From: a bacterium
Lineage (GTDB): Bacteria > JAGOBX01
Direction: 5' to 3'
Assembly: GCA_029551925.1 (NCBI GenBank)
Contig: JAKPEO010000129.1
Span: forward strand, 1-64,000
Length of the DNA: 64,000 nt
A program made the translations under genes and the position numbers. The notes under the pieces were generated by a model. The model was given only the letters and a program-made list of their open reading frames with translations. It had not been told where the DNA came from and did not search any database. This document shows positions 34,998 to 43,573 of the stretch, piece after piece (position 1 is the first letter of the stretch; every line of letters starts with the position of its first letter).

Positions 34998-36167
34998 TTA
35001 ATATAACCACCATTTTTGAAAAATTTCAGACCATTTTTTTTCTGCTTCTGCCATTTCGTCAAATATAATATTTATATCGCCGCCATTATCAATAATTTTT
35101 CGTAATTTCGTTGAACCGTATAAAATATCTATCGCTAAATGTTTTTTACAATATTCATATTTCCCTTGAAACCAATCAAATTGGTTGGGATAAAGTTTTT
35201 TTAAAGCGTATAATAAAGCGATTGCAACGCGGCACGGCTTGAAATTCCTGCGATCTATGATATGCAAAAATACGCCGCCGCATATTTCATTTTTAAATTT
35301 GTCGAATGTGGGTTTGAAATATATTGTTCTAAAATATACAGAATTAAATTTATATAGATTTAGTTCATCGACTAATTTTTTAGGATTAACAAAAGGCGCG
35401 CCGATAATTTCAAATGGTCTTGTAGTTCCGCGCCCTTCTGAAATATTCGTGCCTTCAAACAAACAAAAGCCCGGATAAACTACTGCGCTGTCTATTGTCG
35501 GAATATTCGGTGAAGCTGGTATCCAATGATTAGAATAATCATCAAAATATTTATTTCTTGACCAATTGGTCAATTTATAAATTTCTAAATCGATATTTTT
35601 GAATTTTGTCATTTTTAAAAATTTCGCAAATTCTCCGATTGTTAAACCGTATCTCATTAAAATGGGATAAAGTCCGACAAATGAAGTATAGTCATTTTCA
35701 ATTGTGTAGCCCTCAATGATGTTGCCTGTTATTATATTTGGTCTGTCTAAAATTATTAACTTTTTATTGTGTTTTTCACACGCTTCCATACAATAATATA
35801 ATGTCCATAAATATGTATAATAGCGCGCTCCTACATCTTGCAAATCAAAAATCAATACATCTATTTTTTTTAGATATTTTGCATTTATTTTACGAGTATT
35901 AGAATAAAGACTGACAACCGGCAATCCGGTAAGTTCATCTTTACAATCAGGGCTTTCTATCATATTCGCTTGTTCTGTTGAATAGAAGCCGTGCTGCGGT
36001 GAAAATAAATATTTTATATTTAATAATTTTGATAATTCAATATGCGTATATTTTAAATCAGAAGTTACAGAAGCTTGATTGCAGATTAATCCCGCATAAT
36101 ATTTTGGCGATTTATCTTTTGCTTTTTCAATAAAATTATCTATTCCGTAAATTATTTTTTTTTTCAT
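34998..36167 (-). CDS. namZ: DUF1343 / NamZ-type exo-beta-N-acetylmuramidase
   Basis: NamZ family members cleave terminal MurNAc from peptidoglycan fragments. The characteristic blocks are present: 'AGLICNQASVTSDLKYTH' near residue 25, 'LFSPQHGFYS', 'IDVLIFDLQDVGARYYTYLWTL', 'LIILDRPNIITG', and 'TNISEGRGTTRPFEIIGAPFV'. Length 389 matches the family. No clear signal peptide is seen at the N-terminus ('MKKKIIYGIDNFIEKAK'), whereas many homologues are exported, so this one may be cytoplasmic or its start may be further upstream. A GGAGGGG site sits about 14 bases before the ATG. The next gene, a MurU-like nucleotidyltransferase, starts 1 base after its stop. Confidence 0.85.
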   Translation of the reverse strand: MKKKIIYGIDNFIEKAKDKSPKYYAGLICNQASVTSDLKYTHIELSKLLNIKYLFSPQHGFYSTEQANMIESPDCKDELTGLPVVSLYSNTRKINAKYLKKIDVLIFDLQDVGARYYTYLWTLYYCMEACEKHNKKLIILDRPNIITGNIIEGYTIENDYTSFVGLYPILMRYGLTIGEFAKFLKMTKFKNIDLEIYKLTNWSRNKYFDDYSNHWIPASPNIPTIDSAVVYPGFCLFEGTNISEGRGTTRPFEIIGAPFVNPKKLVDELNLYKFNSVYFRTIYFKPTFDKFKNEICGGVFLHIIDRRNFKPCRVAIALLYALKKLYPNQFDWFQGKYEYCKKHLAIDILYGSTKLRKIIDNGGDINIIFDEMAEAEKKWSEIFQKWWLY

Positions 36168-36282
36168 AAAAAATAGTTTTTCCCCTCCAAAAAAAATATT
36201 TAACTTCTTTAATTTTCTTTGAGATTACTTCAAAAAAAATTTCTGACAAAACCTGTCTTGTTTATTATCTCTTTAAATGACT

Positions 36283-36534
36283 TTATTCTAAAACACAATC
36301 GCTGAATAATTTTTTAAATTTATATTTATGACGAATAGCATAATAATAATTCATCATTACGCCACACAAACTCTTGCCAAATTTGTGCGGCTTTAAAAAT
36401 CCTGGATACCGAGCATCCAAATTTTCTAATAATTCTATATATTTTGTCTTATCAACATAATAATTATTGTCCATTATTAAGGTTTCAAAATTTTGCAAAC
36501 CATAAGATATTTTTTTCTTTTTCATAGTTTTCAT
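36283..36534 (-). pseudogene. N-terminal remnant of AAA-ATPase/PD-(D/E)XK (DUF1703-type) protein
   Basis: 83 residues match only the N-terminus of the family: 'ISYGLQNFETLIMDNNYYVDKTKYIELLENL' is the usual beginning. The P-loop region, normally FLRPRRFGKSLxxSM, is altered to 'FLKPHKFGKSLCGVMM', and the frame stops at 'FSDCVLE', where full proteins continue for another 400-500 residues. No continuation is seen in other frames downstream. It is a decayed fragment of a gene family that is often multi-copy and mobile. Confidence 0.75.
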
Positions 36535-36595
36535 TATATTTATAGTAAAAATTTATTCAAGGTATTTTTTGAAGAGAAATTAAATAATCAAATCT

Positions 36596-37855
36596 CTATT
36601 TTTTCTCATTCCCGCGCAAGCACAGCGCGCAGGAAAATGCAAAATAAATCATAGTCGCTAAAACATTAAAATCTATACTAAAAACTAAATTAATCAAAAA
36701 ATACAAGACTAATAATTTTAAAAAAAGATTTTGATTGTTTCTAAAAATAAAATTTTTAAGGAAAACAATTAAAGTTGCTAAAAATAATAAAATACCGATT
36801 ATCCCTAATTCGCATAAAATTTGAAGATAATAATTATGAGTATATCTAACCGCATTGCCAAATTTTAAAATATAATCCGGATAATATTTTCCAAAATTAC
36901 CATAGCCGATGCCTATCAATAAATTATTTGATTTCCAAATATTCAAAGCCGAAATATAATTAGCGATATGATATTTAATTGATGAATGATAAAAATATTC
37001 GAGCCCGCGTAAATAAATCATCACTATTAAAATAAAAAATAAAAGAAGCAACGAAAACAATAAAATTTTAAAATTTCTATTTTTTGATGTAAAAAAATGA
37101 AATGCCGCGCAAATTAAAATAGCACCAATCATACTTACAATAACAGATACTGTTTTAGTATAATATATTCCTAATATGCAAACAGCCGTGAAAAAAAACA
37201 GAAGATTTTTTTTAAAATTGTCAAATTGCATTTTTTTTAATTCTTCCGGCATAACCGCCAAAATAATTAAAATTGTTATAACAAGATAAGACGCTAATGT
37301 ATTTGGCAATACAAACACAGAATAAATTCTGCCGCTTTTTAATCTTGCTATTGCTTCTGGTTTTAAAATATCAGAATAATTAGCGAGTATAAAATCAAAT
37401 CCGTAAAATTTTTGATAAAAGCCCCAACATAAAATTATAATTGTAAAAATAATAATAACACGCATTATATATTTTAATTCAAACGGCAGACAGCAGCAAT
37501 ACACAAAAAAAATCAAAGCGCTCAATAATTTATATATCTCAAAATAATTACAGGTATTAATAAAAATATTAATTAGTAAATAAGACACATTAGCAAAAAT
37601 CAAAATTAACAAAATAATGACATTTTTTTCTAATTTTATTTTTTTGTATTTTTCAGACAATAAGATAAAGATAACAAATAAAACAATTTGCAGATAAAAA
37701 AAATATTTTAAAATTACAAATCTCGTAGGATTATACGCAGCTTCTTCAAAATTAAAAAATAATGCTAATCCTAATAAAAAATAGATACTTAACGAATAAG
37801 ATAAATCGATTATTTTTTTTTTATCAAAATTATCATTTTTTTTTGTGGTTGTCAT
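36596..37855 (-). CDS. O-antigen ligase / Wzy-type polymerase family membrane protein
   Basis: A polytopic inner-membrane protein with about 11-12 helices over 419 residues. It has the Wzy_C/WaaL pattern of a large periplasmic loop ('HSSIKYHIANYISALNIWKSNN'), followed by 'GIGYGNFGKYYPDYI', the conserved histidine region 'RYTHNYYLQILCELGIIG', and a final helix pair. Members join O-antigen to lipid A-core, polymerise repeat units, or glycosylate proteins. It is the last gene of the 18.5-kb minus-strand operon, 16 bases after the second PorV-TPR gene and far from the glycan cluster, so it may attach glycan in connection with the secreted proteins of that operon. That link is inference. Confidence 0.82.
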   Translation of the reverse strand: MTTTKKNDNFDKKKIIDLSYSLSIYFLLGLALFFNFEEAAYNPTRFVILKYFFYLQIVLFVIFILLSEKYKKIKLEKNVIILLILIFANVSYLLINIFINTCNYFEIYKLLSALIFFVYCCCLPFELKYIMRVIIIFTIIILCWGFYQKFYGFDFILANYSDILKPEAIARLKSGRIYSVFVLPNTLASYLVITILIILAVMPEELKKMQFDNFKKNLLFFFTAVCILGIYYTKTVSVIVSMIGAILICAAFHFFTSKNRNFKILLFSLLLLFFILIVMIYLRGLEYFYHSSIKYHIANYISALNIWKSNNLLIGIGYGNFGKYYPDYILKFGNAVRYTHNYYLQILCELGIIGILLFLATLIVFLKNFIFRNNQNLFLKLLVLYFLINLVFSIDFNVLATMIYFAFSCALCLRGNEKK

Positions 37856-37871
37856 TATAATTGGTAAAATT

Positions 37872-39146
37872 TTATTTCATTAATTGTTCGGCGATTTTCT
37901 GAACTTGCTCATAATATTTAACTGCATTAGTAAAATCTTTTTTAGCATAATATGCGTCGCCGAGCAATTTCAAGTATTCGATGTTTTCCGGCTGCGCTTT
38001 AATGAGCAGTTCGAAGATTTTAATAGCTAAATTAGTATTGTTTTCTTTTAGCGCTAATTTCCCTTGATTTTCGAGCGCGTTAATATCAAGTATTTCAAAT
38101 TCCGGCAAAGTAGTCGGCTGAATGATAGTATCTGCTTTAATATCAGTTGCCTTTTCTTTTTTAGTTTCATCATCTGCAATTTTTTTTGCAGGTTCACGCT
38201 TCGGCACATCAAACATTAGCGGCTTAAATGCAAAACTTAAAGTAATATAATGTAATGCGCCCAATTCCGAAAATGCATCATAAGCGTATTGTATTCCGTA
38301 ATTATCGCGCATATAAGCCAAACCTAAACTAATAGAATGGTCAATAGTTTTAATGCCGTTATAACCGAACATAAAATGCAGATTATCGTCGAATCTAAAA
38401 TTGAAGCCCATATTTAGTTTTGGTGCAACTGTCCCGATTTTTTTCAAATCTGCAAGAAAATCAAATCTGAATATTTGATATTTCAAACCCACAGAATAGA
38501 CATCAGATATTTTTTCACTTTCATTAGTAAATTTTAGTGAACCGCCTAAATTTAATGCGCTGACTCCAACATCAAGAAAATCAATAAAAAAATTTTTTAT
38601 TAAAATTCCAGCGTCAAACAAAAAAGTTGAAGATTTATAATCTGCAATATTTTCAGAATAATTTTTCAAATTAAAACCGTATAGAAAATTTTTATTTTTA
38701 AAAGATGACGATAGCCCGAATTGTAGAGCTGAATATTTTTTAGTATTATTAGTAAGTATATAATCGCGGCCATCTATTAATGTTTGATTGATTTTTCCAG
38801 CGTCTAATCCCGCTAAAAACAACGATAACCGCGCTTGCTGATTAATATTAAAATTTTTGAATTCATTAGAATATACGAGCAGATAAGAATTAACATCTTC
38901 CGGCAATTTATTATATGCAGACAAAAAATTTCTCTCGTGCTCTTCGGCTATAACAGCGGCAGGATTATATAAGACCGCGTTAATACCTGATGCCTGCGCA
39001 GTTACAGCGGAAAGCGCAATATGTTCAGCAGTATATCCGATAGTAAGCGGCACGCCCGCGCGAAATGCTAATACGGCAGTTTGCAAAAAAATCAATGCAA
39101 ACAATATAAAACAAATTAATTTACAATTTGTAATTTTTTGATACAT
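37872..39146 (-). CDS. PorV/PorQ-like barrel with C-terminal TPR domain (paralogue B)
   Basis: Signal peptide ('LICFILFALIFLQTAVLA'), then 'LTIGYTAEHIALSAVTAQASGINAVLYNPAAV', which is the PorV-family N-terminus with the 'NPA' element. A FadL-like barrel extends to about residue 310 ('YITLSFAFKPL'). A Lys/Glu-rich linker (about 315-345) leads to two TPR units at about 352-420 ('ALKENNTNLAIKIFELLIKAQPENIEYLKLLGDAYY'), which should lie in the periplasm. In type IX secretion, PorV shuttles substrates to the attachment complex; a TPR tail could bind substrate or peptidoglycan partners. The start overlaps the end of the upstream propeller gene by 31 bases, so the two are co-translated. No lipobox was seen. 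Confidence 0.78.
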   Translation of the reverse strand: MYQKITNCKLICFILFALIFLQTAVLAFRAGVPLTIGYTAEHIALSAVTAQASGINAVLYNPAAVIAEEHERNFLSAYNKLPEDVNSYLLVYSNEFKNFNINQQARLSLFLAGLDAGKINQTLIDGRDYILTNNTKKYSALQFGLSSSFKNKNFLYGFNLKNYSENIADYKSSTFLFDAGILIKNFFIDFLDVGVSALNLGGSLKFTNESEKISDVYSVGLKYQIFRFDFLADLKKIGTVAPKLNMGFNFRFDDNLHFMFGYNGIKTIDHSISLGLAYMRDNYGIQYAYDAFSELGALHYITLSFAFKPLMFDVPKREPAKKIADDETKKEKATDIKADTIIQPTTLPEFEILDINALENQGKLALKENNTNLAIKIFELLIKAQPENIEYLKLLGDAYYAKKDFTNAVKYYEQVQKIAEQLMK

Positions 39147-41179
39147 TTATAATCATCCGCTTCAATAATAACATAATAAAATCCAGATGCCGCGCGATTG
39201 CCTTTTTTATCGCTGACATTCCATTGAAAATAATTTTTGTTTGTATTACGCTGTTCAAATACTACAAAACCTGCAAGATTAACAATAGTGATTTTAGCAT
39301 TAGCCATTTTTTTACCGCTAAAATAAATACCGCTGCCGTCGTCAGCGCCAGTATAATGTCTGCCTGTCTTGATATTGCCGTCATTAGGAATAAACGGATT
39401 AGGATATACAAAAATATCGTCATTATCAAAATATGGAATGCTGAATAGCGCATAAATCGAAAAATGTTGAAGATCAGTAGAAATATTAGCAATGCCATTA
39501 TCAATAGAATATAGATAATCTCCGCCGATTTTAGACCAGTTGCGATAATTATCGTCTAACTTGAATATCGCAAAACTGCGATTTTTAAAATTATCAATAT
39601 TTGGCGCAAGCGCATAATTAATTCGTAAATTATCAAATGCAAAGGTTTGACGATTCAAATTATTTTTGGTTTTCAAATCAAACAATTCAAAATCTAATAT
39701 CGTATAACTCAAGTCTTCGTATAGCGAAATATTTGGTCTGATAACAGGTAAAAATTGCGATTGCGCGCGATTAATAAAAAGAATATACGGCGTTTCAGCG
39801 TAGTCCACGCGGTTAATAGTAATAGTCAAATCGTTAAAATCATTGCGCAATCTTAAAGATACATCGAATAAATTATTATTATTAAATTTAAGCGCCGCGC
39901 TATTTCTGAAAGTTACAAAAGTATCATTACTTACTAAATTTATAAAAGTGTCAATCACGCAAATTTTAGTAAATGTCTCGCTGTAATTTCCGCGATAATC
40001 ATCAACCGCTAATTTTACAAAATATACGCCGCTTGTATCAGCTGAAAATACAGCGGTCATTTTATCAGCGTCTGTTATTTGCGCATTTTCCGTGTTATTT
40101 AATTTAGTCCAGCGATAACGCAAAAAATTTTTGTTGCGCGCTATTGTGCGTTCGGCTGACAACGCGACAGTTTCGTCGATAGTCGTAAAATATGGGCCGC
40201 CAGCATCAGAAATAATAAATCTGCTCAACTGTTGGTCAGATTGAGTATAATCGAATGTCCGCATAAAATAATAGCCGTTATCGCCAAAAATAAAAATAGT
40301 ATCTTGATTTTCATACATAAAAATTTTGTTGAAATCAAAAGTATGCGGATAATTCGGAATATCTAATTTTTGCCAATTTGCAGGATTAGGCGCAGTAAAA
40401 TATATATTGCCATTATCGCCTACAGCCCAGCCGTTATTATAAGAAGAAAAATATAATGAATTAACATTAAAATTAAAAGCATATAAAAACGCCCAGCGCG
40501 TTGGACCTTCGATAGTTTGATATAATTTATTATCATCAGTCACAGCAAACCATAAATAATTATTATAACAATATACCTTTTTAAAATTATATGGTGTATT
40601 AGTCAACGTCCAATCAGCGCCAGCATTACTTGTCATTAAAATATGTCTATCGCCAATCACTAATCCATTATTATCATTAAAAAAATAAATAAAATTAGAT
40701 GTTAAAATTCCTTCATATTGTTTTATCCAAGTTTGACCATTATTTGTAGATTTTAAAATTATATTATTTGTTCCGACAGCATAGATAGCATTTGAGGTAA
40801 CCGCAATATCTTTTAAAATAATATTAGATGATATGTGCGCTGTCGGCGAACGATTAATCCAAGTCACGCCGCCATCCAATGAAATAATAATCGTCTGCGT
40901 GTCGCATAATACTGAGACAATAGAAGCGTTATTATTTACGGCGATTTTTTTTATATTCAGATTAATGCCTGTATTTTGATTAGTCCAAGTAATGCCCGAA
41001 TCATTAGTAGTTTTTATAACTCCGTTATCAGCGCAGAACCAGCCGCGCTGTCCTAAAAATACGGCGTCGTTAATATTTAACGCCGTGTTATCAATAAAAC
41101 GCGTCCACAAAAAATTAGCGTTTACTGATAATTTCAAAATCAAAATTAAAAATATCAAAACTAAAAATTTTCGTTTCAT
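39116..41179 (-). CDS. Secreted Asp-box beta-propeller (YCF48-like) protein with PKD and FlgD/T9SS-like C-terminal domain
   Basis: Signal peptide ('FLVLIFLILILKLSVNA'). Residues about 25-310 contain Asp-box/BNR-type repeats: 'TTNDSGITW', 'SLDGGVTW', 'STNNGQTW', 'TSNAGADW', as in YCF48-like and sialidase propellers. A PKD-like domain follows near 335-405 ('GGPYFTTIDETVALSAE'). The C-terminus (about 590-687) starts 'VYPNPFIPNDGN' and ends 'GNRAASGFYYVIIEADDYKCIKKLQIVN', the FlgD-Ig/type A sorting-like domain that is also at the end of the giant C11 protein. It lies between the lipoprotein gene (5 bases) and PorV-TPR B (overlap). It is probably surface exposed; its ligand is unknown. Confidence 0.8.
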   Translation of the reverse strand: MKRKFLVLIFLILILKLSVNANFLWTRFIDNTALNINDAVFLGQRGWFCADNGVIKTTNDSGITWTNQNTGINLNIKKIAVNNNASIVSVLCDTQTIIISLDGGVTWINRSPTAHISSNIILKDIAVTSNAIYAVGTNNIILKSTNNGQTWIKQYEGILTSNFIYFFNDNNGLVIGDRHILMTSNAGADWTLTNTPYNFKKVYCYNNYLWFAVTDDNKLYQTIEGPTRWAFLYAFNFNVNSLYFSSYNNGWAVGDNGNIYFTAPNPANWQKLDIPNYPHTFDFNKIFMYENQDTIFIFGDNGYYFMRTFDYTQSDQQLSRFIISDAGGPYFTTIDETVALSAERTIARNKNFLRYRWTKLNNTENAQITDADKMTAVFSADTSGVYFVKLAVDDYRGNYSETFTKICVIDTFINLVSNDTFVTFRNSAALKFNNNNLFDVSLRLRNDFNDLTITINRVDYAETPYILFINRAQSQFLPVIRPNISLYEDLSYTILDFELFDLKTKNNLNRQTFAFDNLRINYALAPNIDNFKNRSFAIFKLDDNYRNWSKIGGDYLYSIDNGIANISTDLQHFSIYALFSIPYFDNDDIFVYPNPFIPNDGNIKTGRHYTGADDGSGIYFSGKKMANAKITIVNLAGFVVFEQRNTNKNYFQWNVSDKKGNRAASGFYYVIIEADDYKCIKKLQIVN

Positions 41180-41184
41180 AAATT

Positions 41185-43563
41185 TTATTGTAAATTTCCC
41201 GCTTTTGATAATGTAATATTATTAGTTTTATAAATAAAATTCAATTGATTTGTTGAATAATAAAAATTTTCTAAAATTTCAGTGGTATTAGCAGTATTAT
41301 TTTTAAAAATAATATTATTATTTGCTACTTCAAATGTGCCCTGCTCTTCTTGCATAGTTGATAAATTAACAATTTTCATAGATAAATCCGAATAAAAATA
41401 AAATGCATATTGCATATTTTGCCATATACCGATTAATTTGCCGTCTACTAATGAAATGTTAAATGTCTGTATATCTGTGCCGCCAGTTTGTAAATTTACA
41501 ACTTTTATTTGTACTTGTGTGCTGTCATTTTGAGCATTTACAGTATTTGGTATTTGCCAGATAATATAGCCATTATGCGGATTAATGCGCATATTATTCG
41601 GTGCTTTGATAAGCGAATACATTAATTTTCCGCTGTTCGGCACAGACAGCGCTGATGCAGAATACCGATAAGTATAATTTGTAAAAGCAGTGTATTTTGG
41701 AGTTGATACAAATCGCGTAGTATCAGAATAAATATAAAATTTAATAGCATTAGACCAATCGCTTAATTCTGTATGATACGGGGCTTCTGAATAATATGCC
41801 GCAATCCGATAATAATAATAACTATTAGGAAAATATGTGGTATCTACTTTAATTTCATTTGTATTATAAACAATTGTATCCCAATGAATAGTGTCAAAAC
41901 TTTGATTATCCGAAATTTGAATTTGATAATATTGATTATAGTCATTTAGATTAAAAACAAAAAATACATTTTCTGCGTTCATACCTGCATTATTAGTCGG
42001 AAAAGAAATATCAGTATTTTTAATAACAGCGCGTAGAGTTTTGAAATTATTGCCGTCAAAGCCAAATGAATAAATTCCGTTTCTTTCATAAAATGAAATA
42101 TTAAATTTTTGTTTGTAATTAGAAATCTGAAACGGCATATTTATTTCAATATTAAGGCGGCGCAGCGCTTTATAATTAAAGAAATAACCATTTTCATAAG
42201 AAGTAATTTTTGTGATATATTGATATTGATTATATTTAGTAATATAATTTTTTTTATATTCAAAGACTTTTGGAAAAAGAAGAACAGGTATCGGAAATTC
42301 AAAAGATTGTCCTTTTTCTACAATTTTTTCAATATACAGTCCGTCTGATTTTAAGCGAAATCTAATATAATTAGTAGAATTAGCAAAATATAAAAATGTA
42401 TCGCAGTCAGTTAATTTTGTATATTCACGCACTCTATAAGTTGCGGAATATTGATAAAATGGGAAAAACTCATAGTTCTCAAAATACACAAATTTCATAT
42501 CTTCAAACAAATAAAAATAATCGCTTAACGGAAACACAATTTTGTCAGAAGTTTTAAAGCGCCAAGTGAACGATTGAACAGCAGAACCATTAGCATTCAA
42601 TAAATTCGAATCAACTGTCACTGTAATGTATGTGTCAGCCGGAAAAGAATCATTATTATTTATGATAAAAACAAATTTATCAGCATTAGCGTTCCATCTA
42701 AAAATCGGAGTATTTTTAAAAAAAATTGACGGCTGAAATTTCAGCCATTGAGACCAATGTATAGAAGTATCCATTTTATCTGAAAAGCATATTGTTATAA
42801 TCGGCTGAACGCCGTTTATTGCTCCGTCAGAATTAGGAGCTGGCTGCACCCAAGTAATATAATTATTTGTTTTAGACGAATACACGCGCGCAAAGGCTGC
42901 AGCGTTATTTTGGCTATTATAATTTTGATAATCTGTAATAAATGCCAAAGTATCAGCGCATAAATTTTTATAAAATTCTGAAGTTAAAATTGCGGTGTCA
43001 TTAAACCCGTCAATATACCAATCGTTTAAAACATAGCGATTTTTCAATAATCGCCTGTAATTTGAAATGAAAGTTGTAATATTATCAACTTTAACATTTA
43101 CGATTTTTTGACAGGGCGTATCAGAAAAAATTGTAAATTCATTTTCTAATCTATAATTATTTTTTTGTGCGATTATTCTAATATTATTTTTAGTGTTAGT
43201 AATAAGCGGCGCTGTTAAACTAAATTTTCCGTTTCTGTCTGTTTCAACTATATAATGCAAATTATTAATAAAAACTTCGACATTTGTAAAATCAAATTTT
43301 ATTGAATTACGGCTAATATTTATATTATCTTGTTTTGGCGAATAATAAGGCAAAAGATTATTAACAGAATTAAGATATTCGTCTAAATCATTCGGCGAAT
43401 ATTCAACAACAGCGTTAATAACAATTTCATCTGGCGTAATCACGCGAGTGAAATTATAATCATTTCCACAATGCAAAAAAAATAGCAAACTGCAAACTAT
43501 TAAAAAAAAATTATAAAAAAAATTGATTTTTTTCAAGTGTCGGATTTTAAGTATTTCCATCAT
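41185..43563 (-). CDS. Outer-membrane lipoprotein with Ig-like and FN3-like domains
   Basis: The N-terminus has a hydrophobic segment ending in a lipobox-like 'LLFFLHCGND', so Cys near residue 32 should be lipidated. There is a carboxypeptidase-regulatory-like domain ('KFDFTNVEVFINNLHYIVETDRNGKFSLTAPL') near 70-130. A Big_5-type Ig-like domain ('GAINGVQPIITICFSDKMD', ending in 'FTWRFKTSDKI') is near 240-350. An FN3-like unit ('YYYRIAAYYSEAPYHTELSDWS') lies around 565-620. A cadherin-like putative Ig ('NMRINPHNGYIIWQIP') lies near 660-700. I recognise no enzyme. Position between a PorV-TPR gene and the propeller gene suggests a periplasmic or surface scaffold of the same secretion locus. Confidence 0.75.
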   Translation of the reverse strand: MMEILKIRHLKKINFFYNFFLIVCSLLFFLHCGNDYNFTRVITPDEIVINAVVEYSPNDLDEYLNSVNNLLPYYSPKQDNINISRNSIKFDFTNVEVFINNLHYIVETDRNGKFSLTAPLITNTKNNIRIIAQKNNYRLENEFTIFSDTPCQKIVNVKVDNITTFISNYRRLLKNRYVLNDWYIDGFNDTAILTSEFYKNLCADTLAFITDYQNYNSQNNAAAFARVYSSKTNNYITWVQPAPNSDGAINGVQPIITICFSDKMDTSIHWSQWLKFQPSIFFKNTPIFRWNANADKFVFIINNNDSFPADTYITVTVDSNLLNANGSAVQSFTWRFKTSDKIVFPLSDYFYLFEDMKFVYFENYEFFPFYQYSATYRVREYTKLTDCDTFLYFANSTNYIRFRLKSDGLYIEKIVEKGQSFEFPIPVLLFPKVFEYKKNYITKYNQYQYITKITSYENGYFFNYKALRRLNIEINMPFQISNYKQKFNISFYERNGIYSFGFDGNNFKTLRAVIKNTDISFPTNNAGMNAENVFFVFNLNDYNQYYQIQISDNQSFDTIHWDTIVYNTNEIKVDTTYFPNSYYYYRIAAYYSEAPYHTELSDWSNAIKFYIYSDTTRFVSTPKYTAFTNYTYRYSASALSVPNSGKLMYSLIKAPNNMRINPHNGYIIWQIPNTVNAQNDSTQVQIKVVNLQTGGTDIQTFNISLVDGKLIGIWQNMQYAFYFYSDLSMKIVNLSTMQEEQGTFEVANNNIIFKNNTANTTEILENFYYSTNQLNFIYKTNNITLSKAGNLQ

Positions 43564-43573
43564 CTAAAATTCT

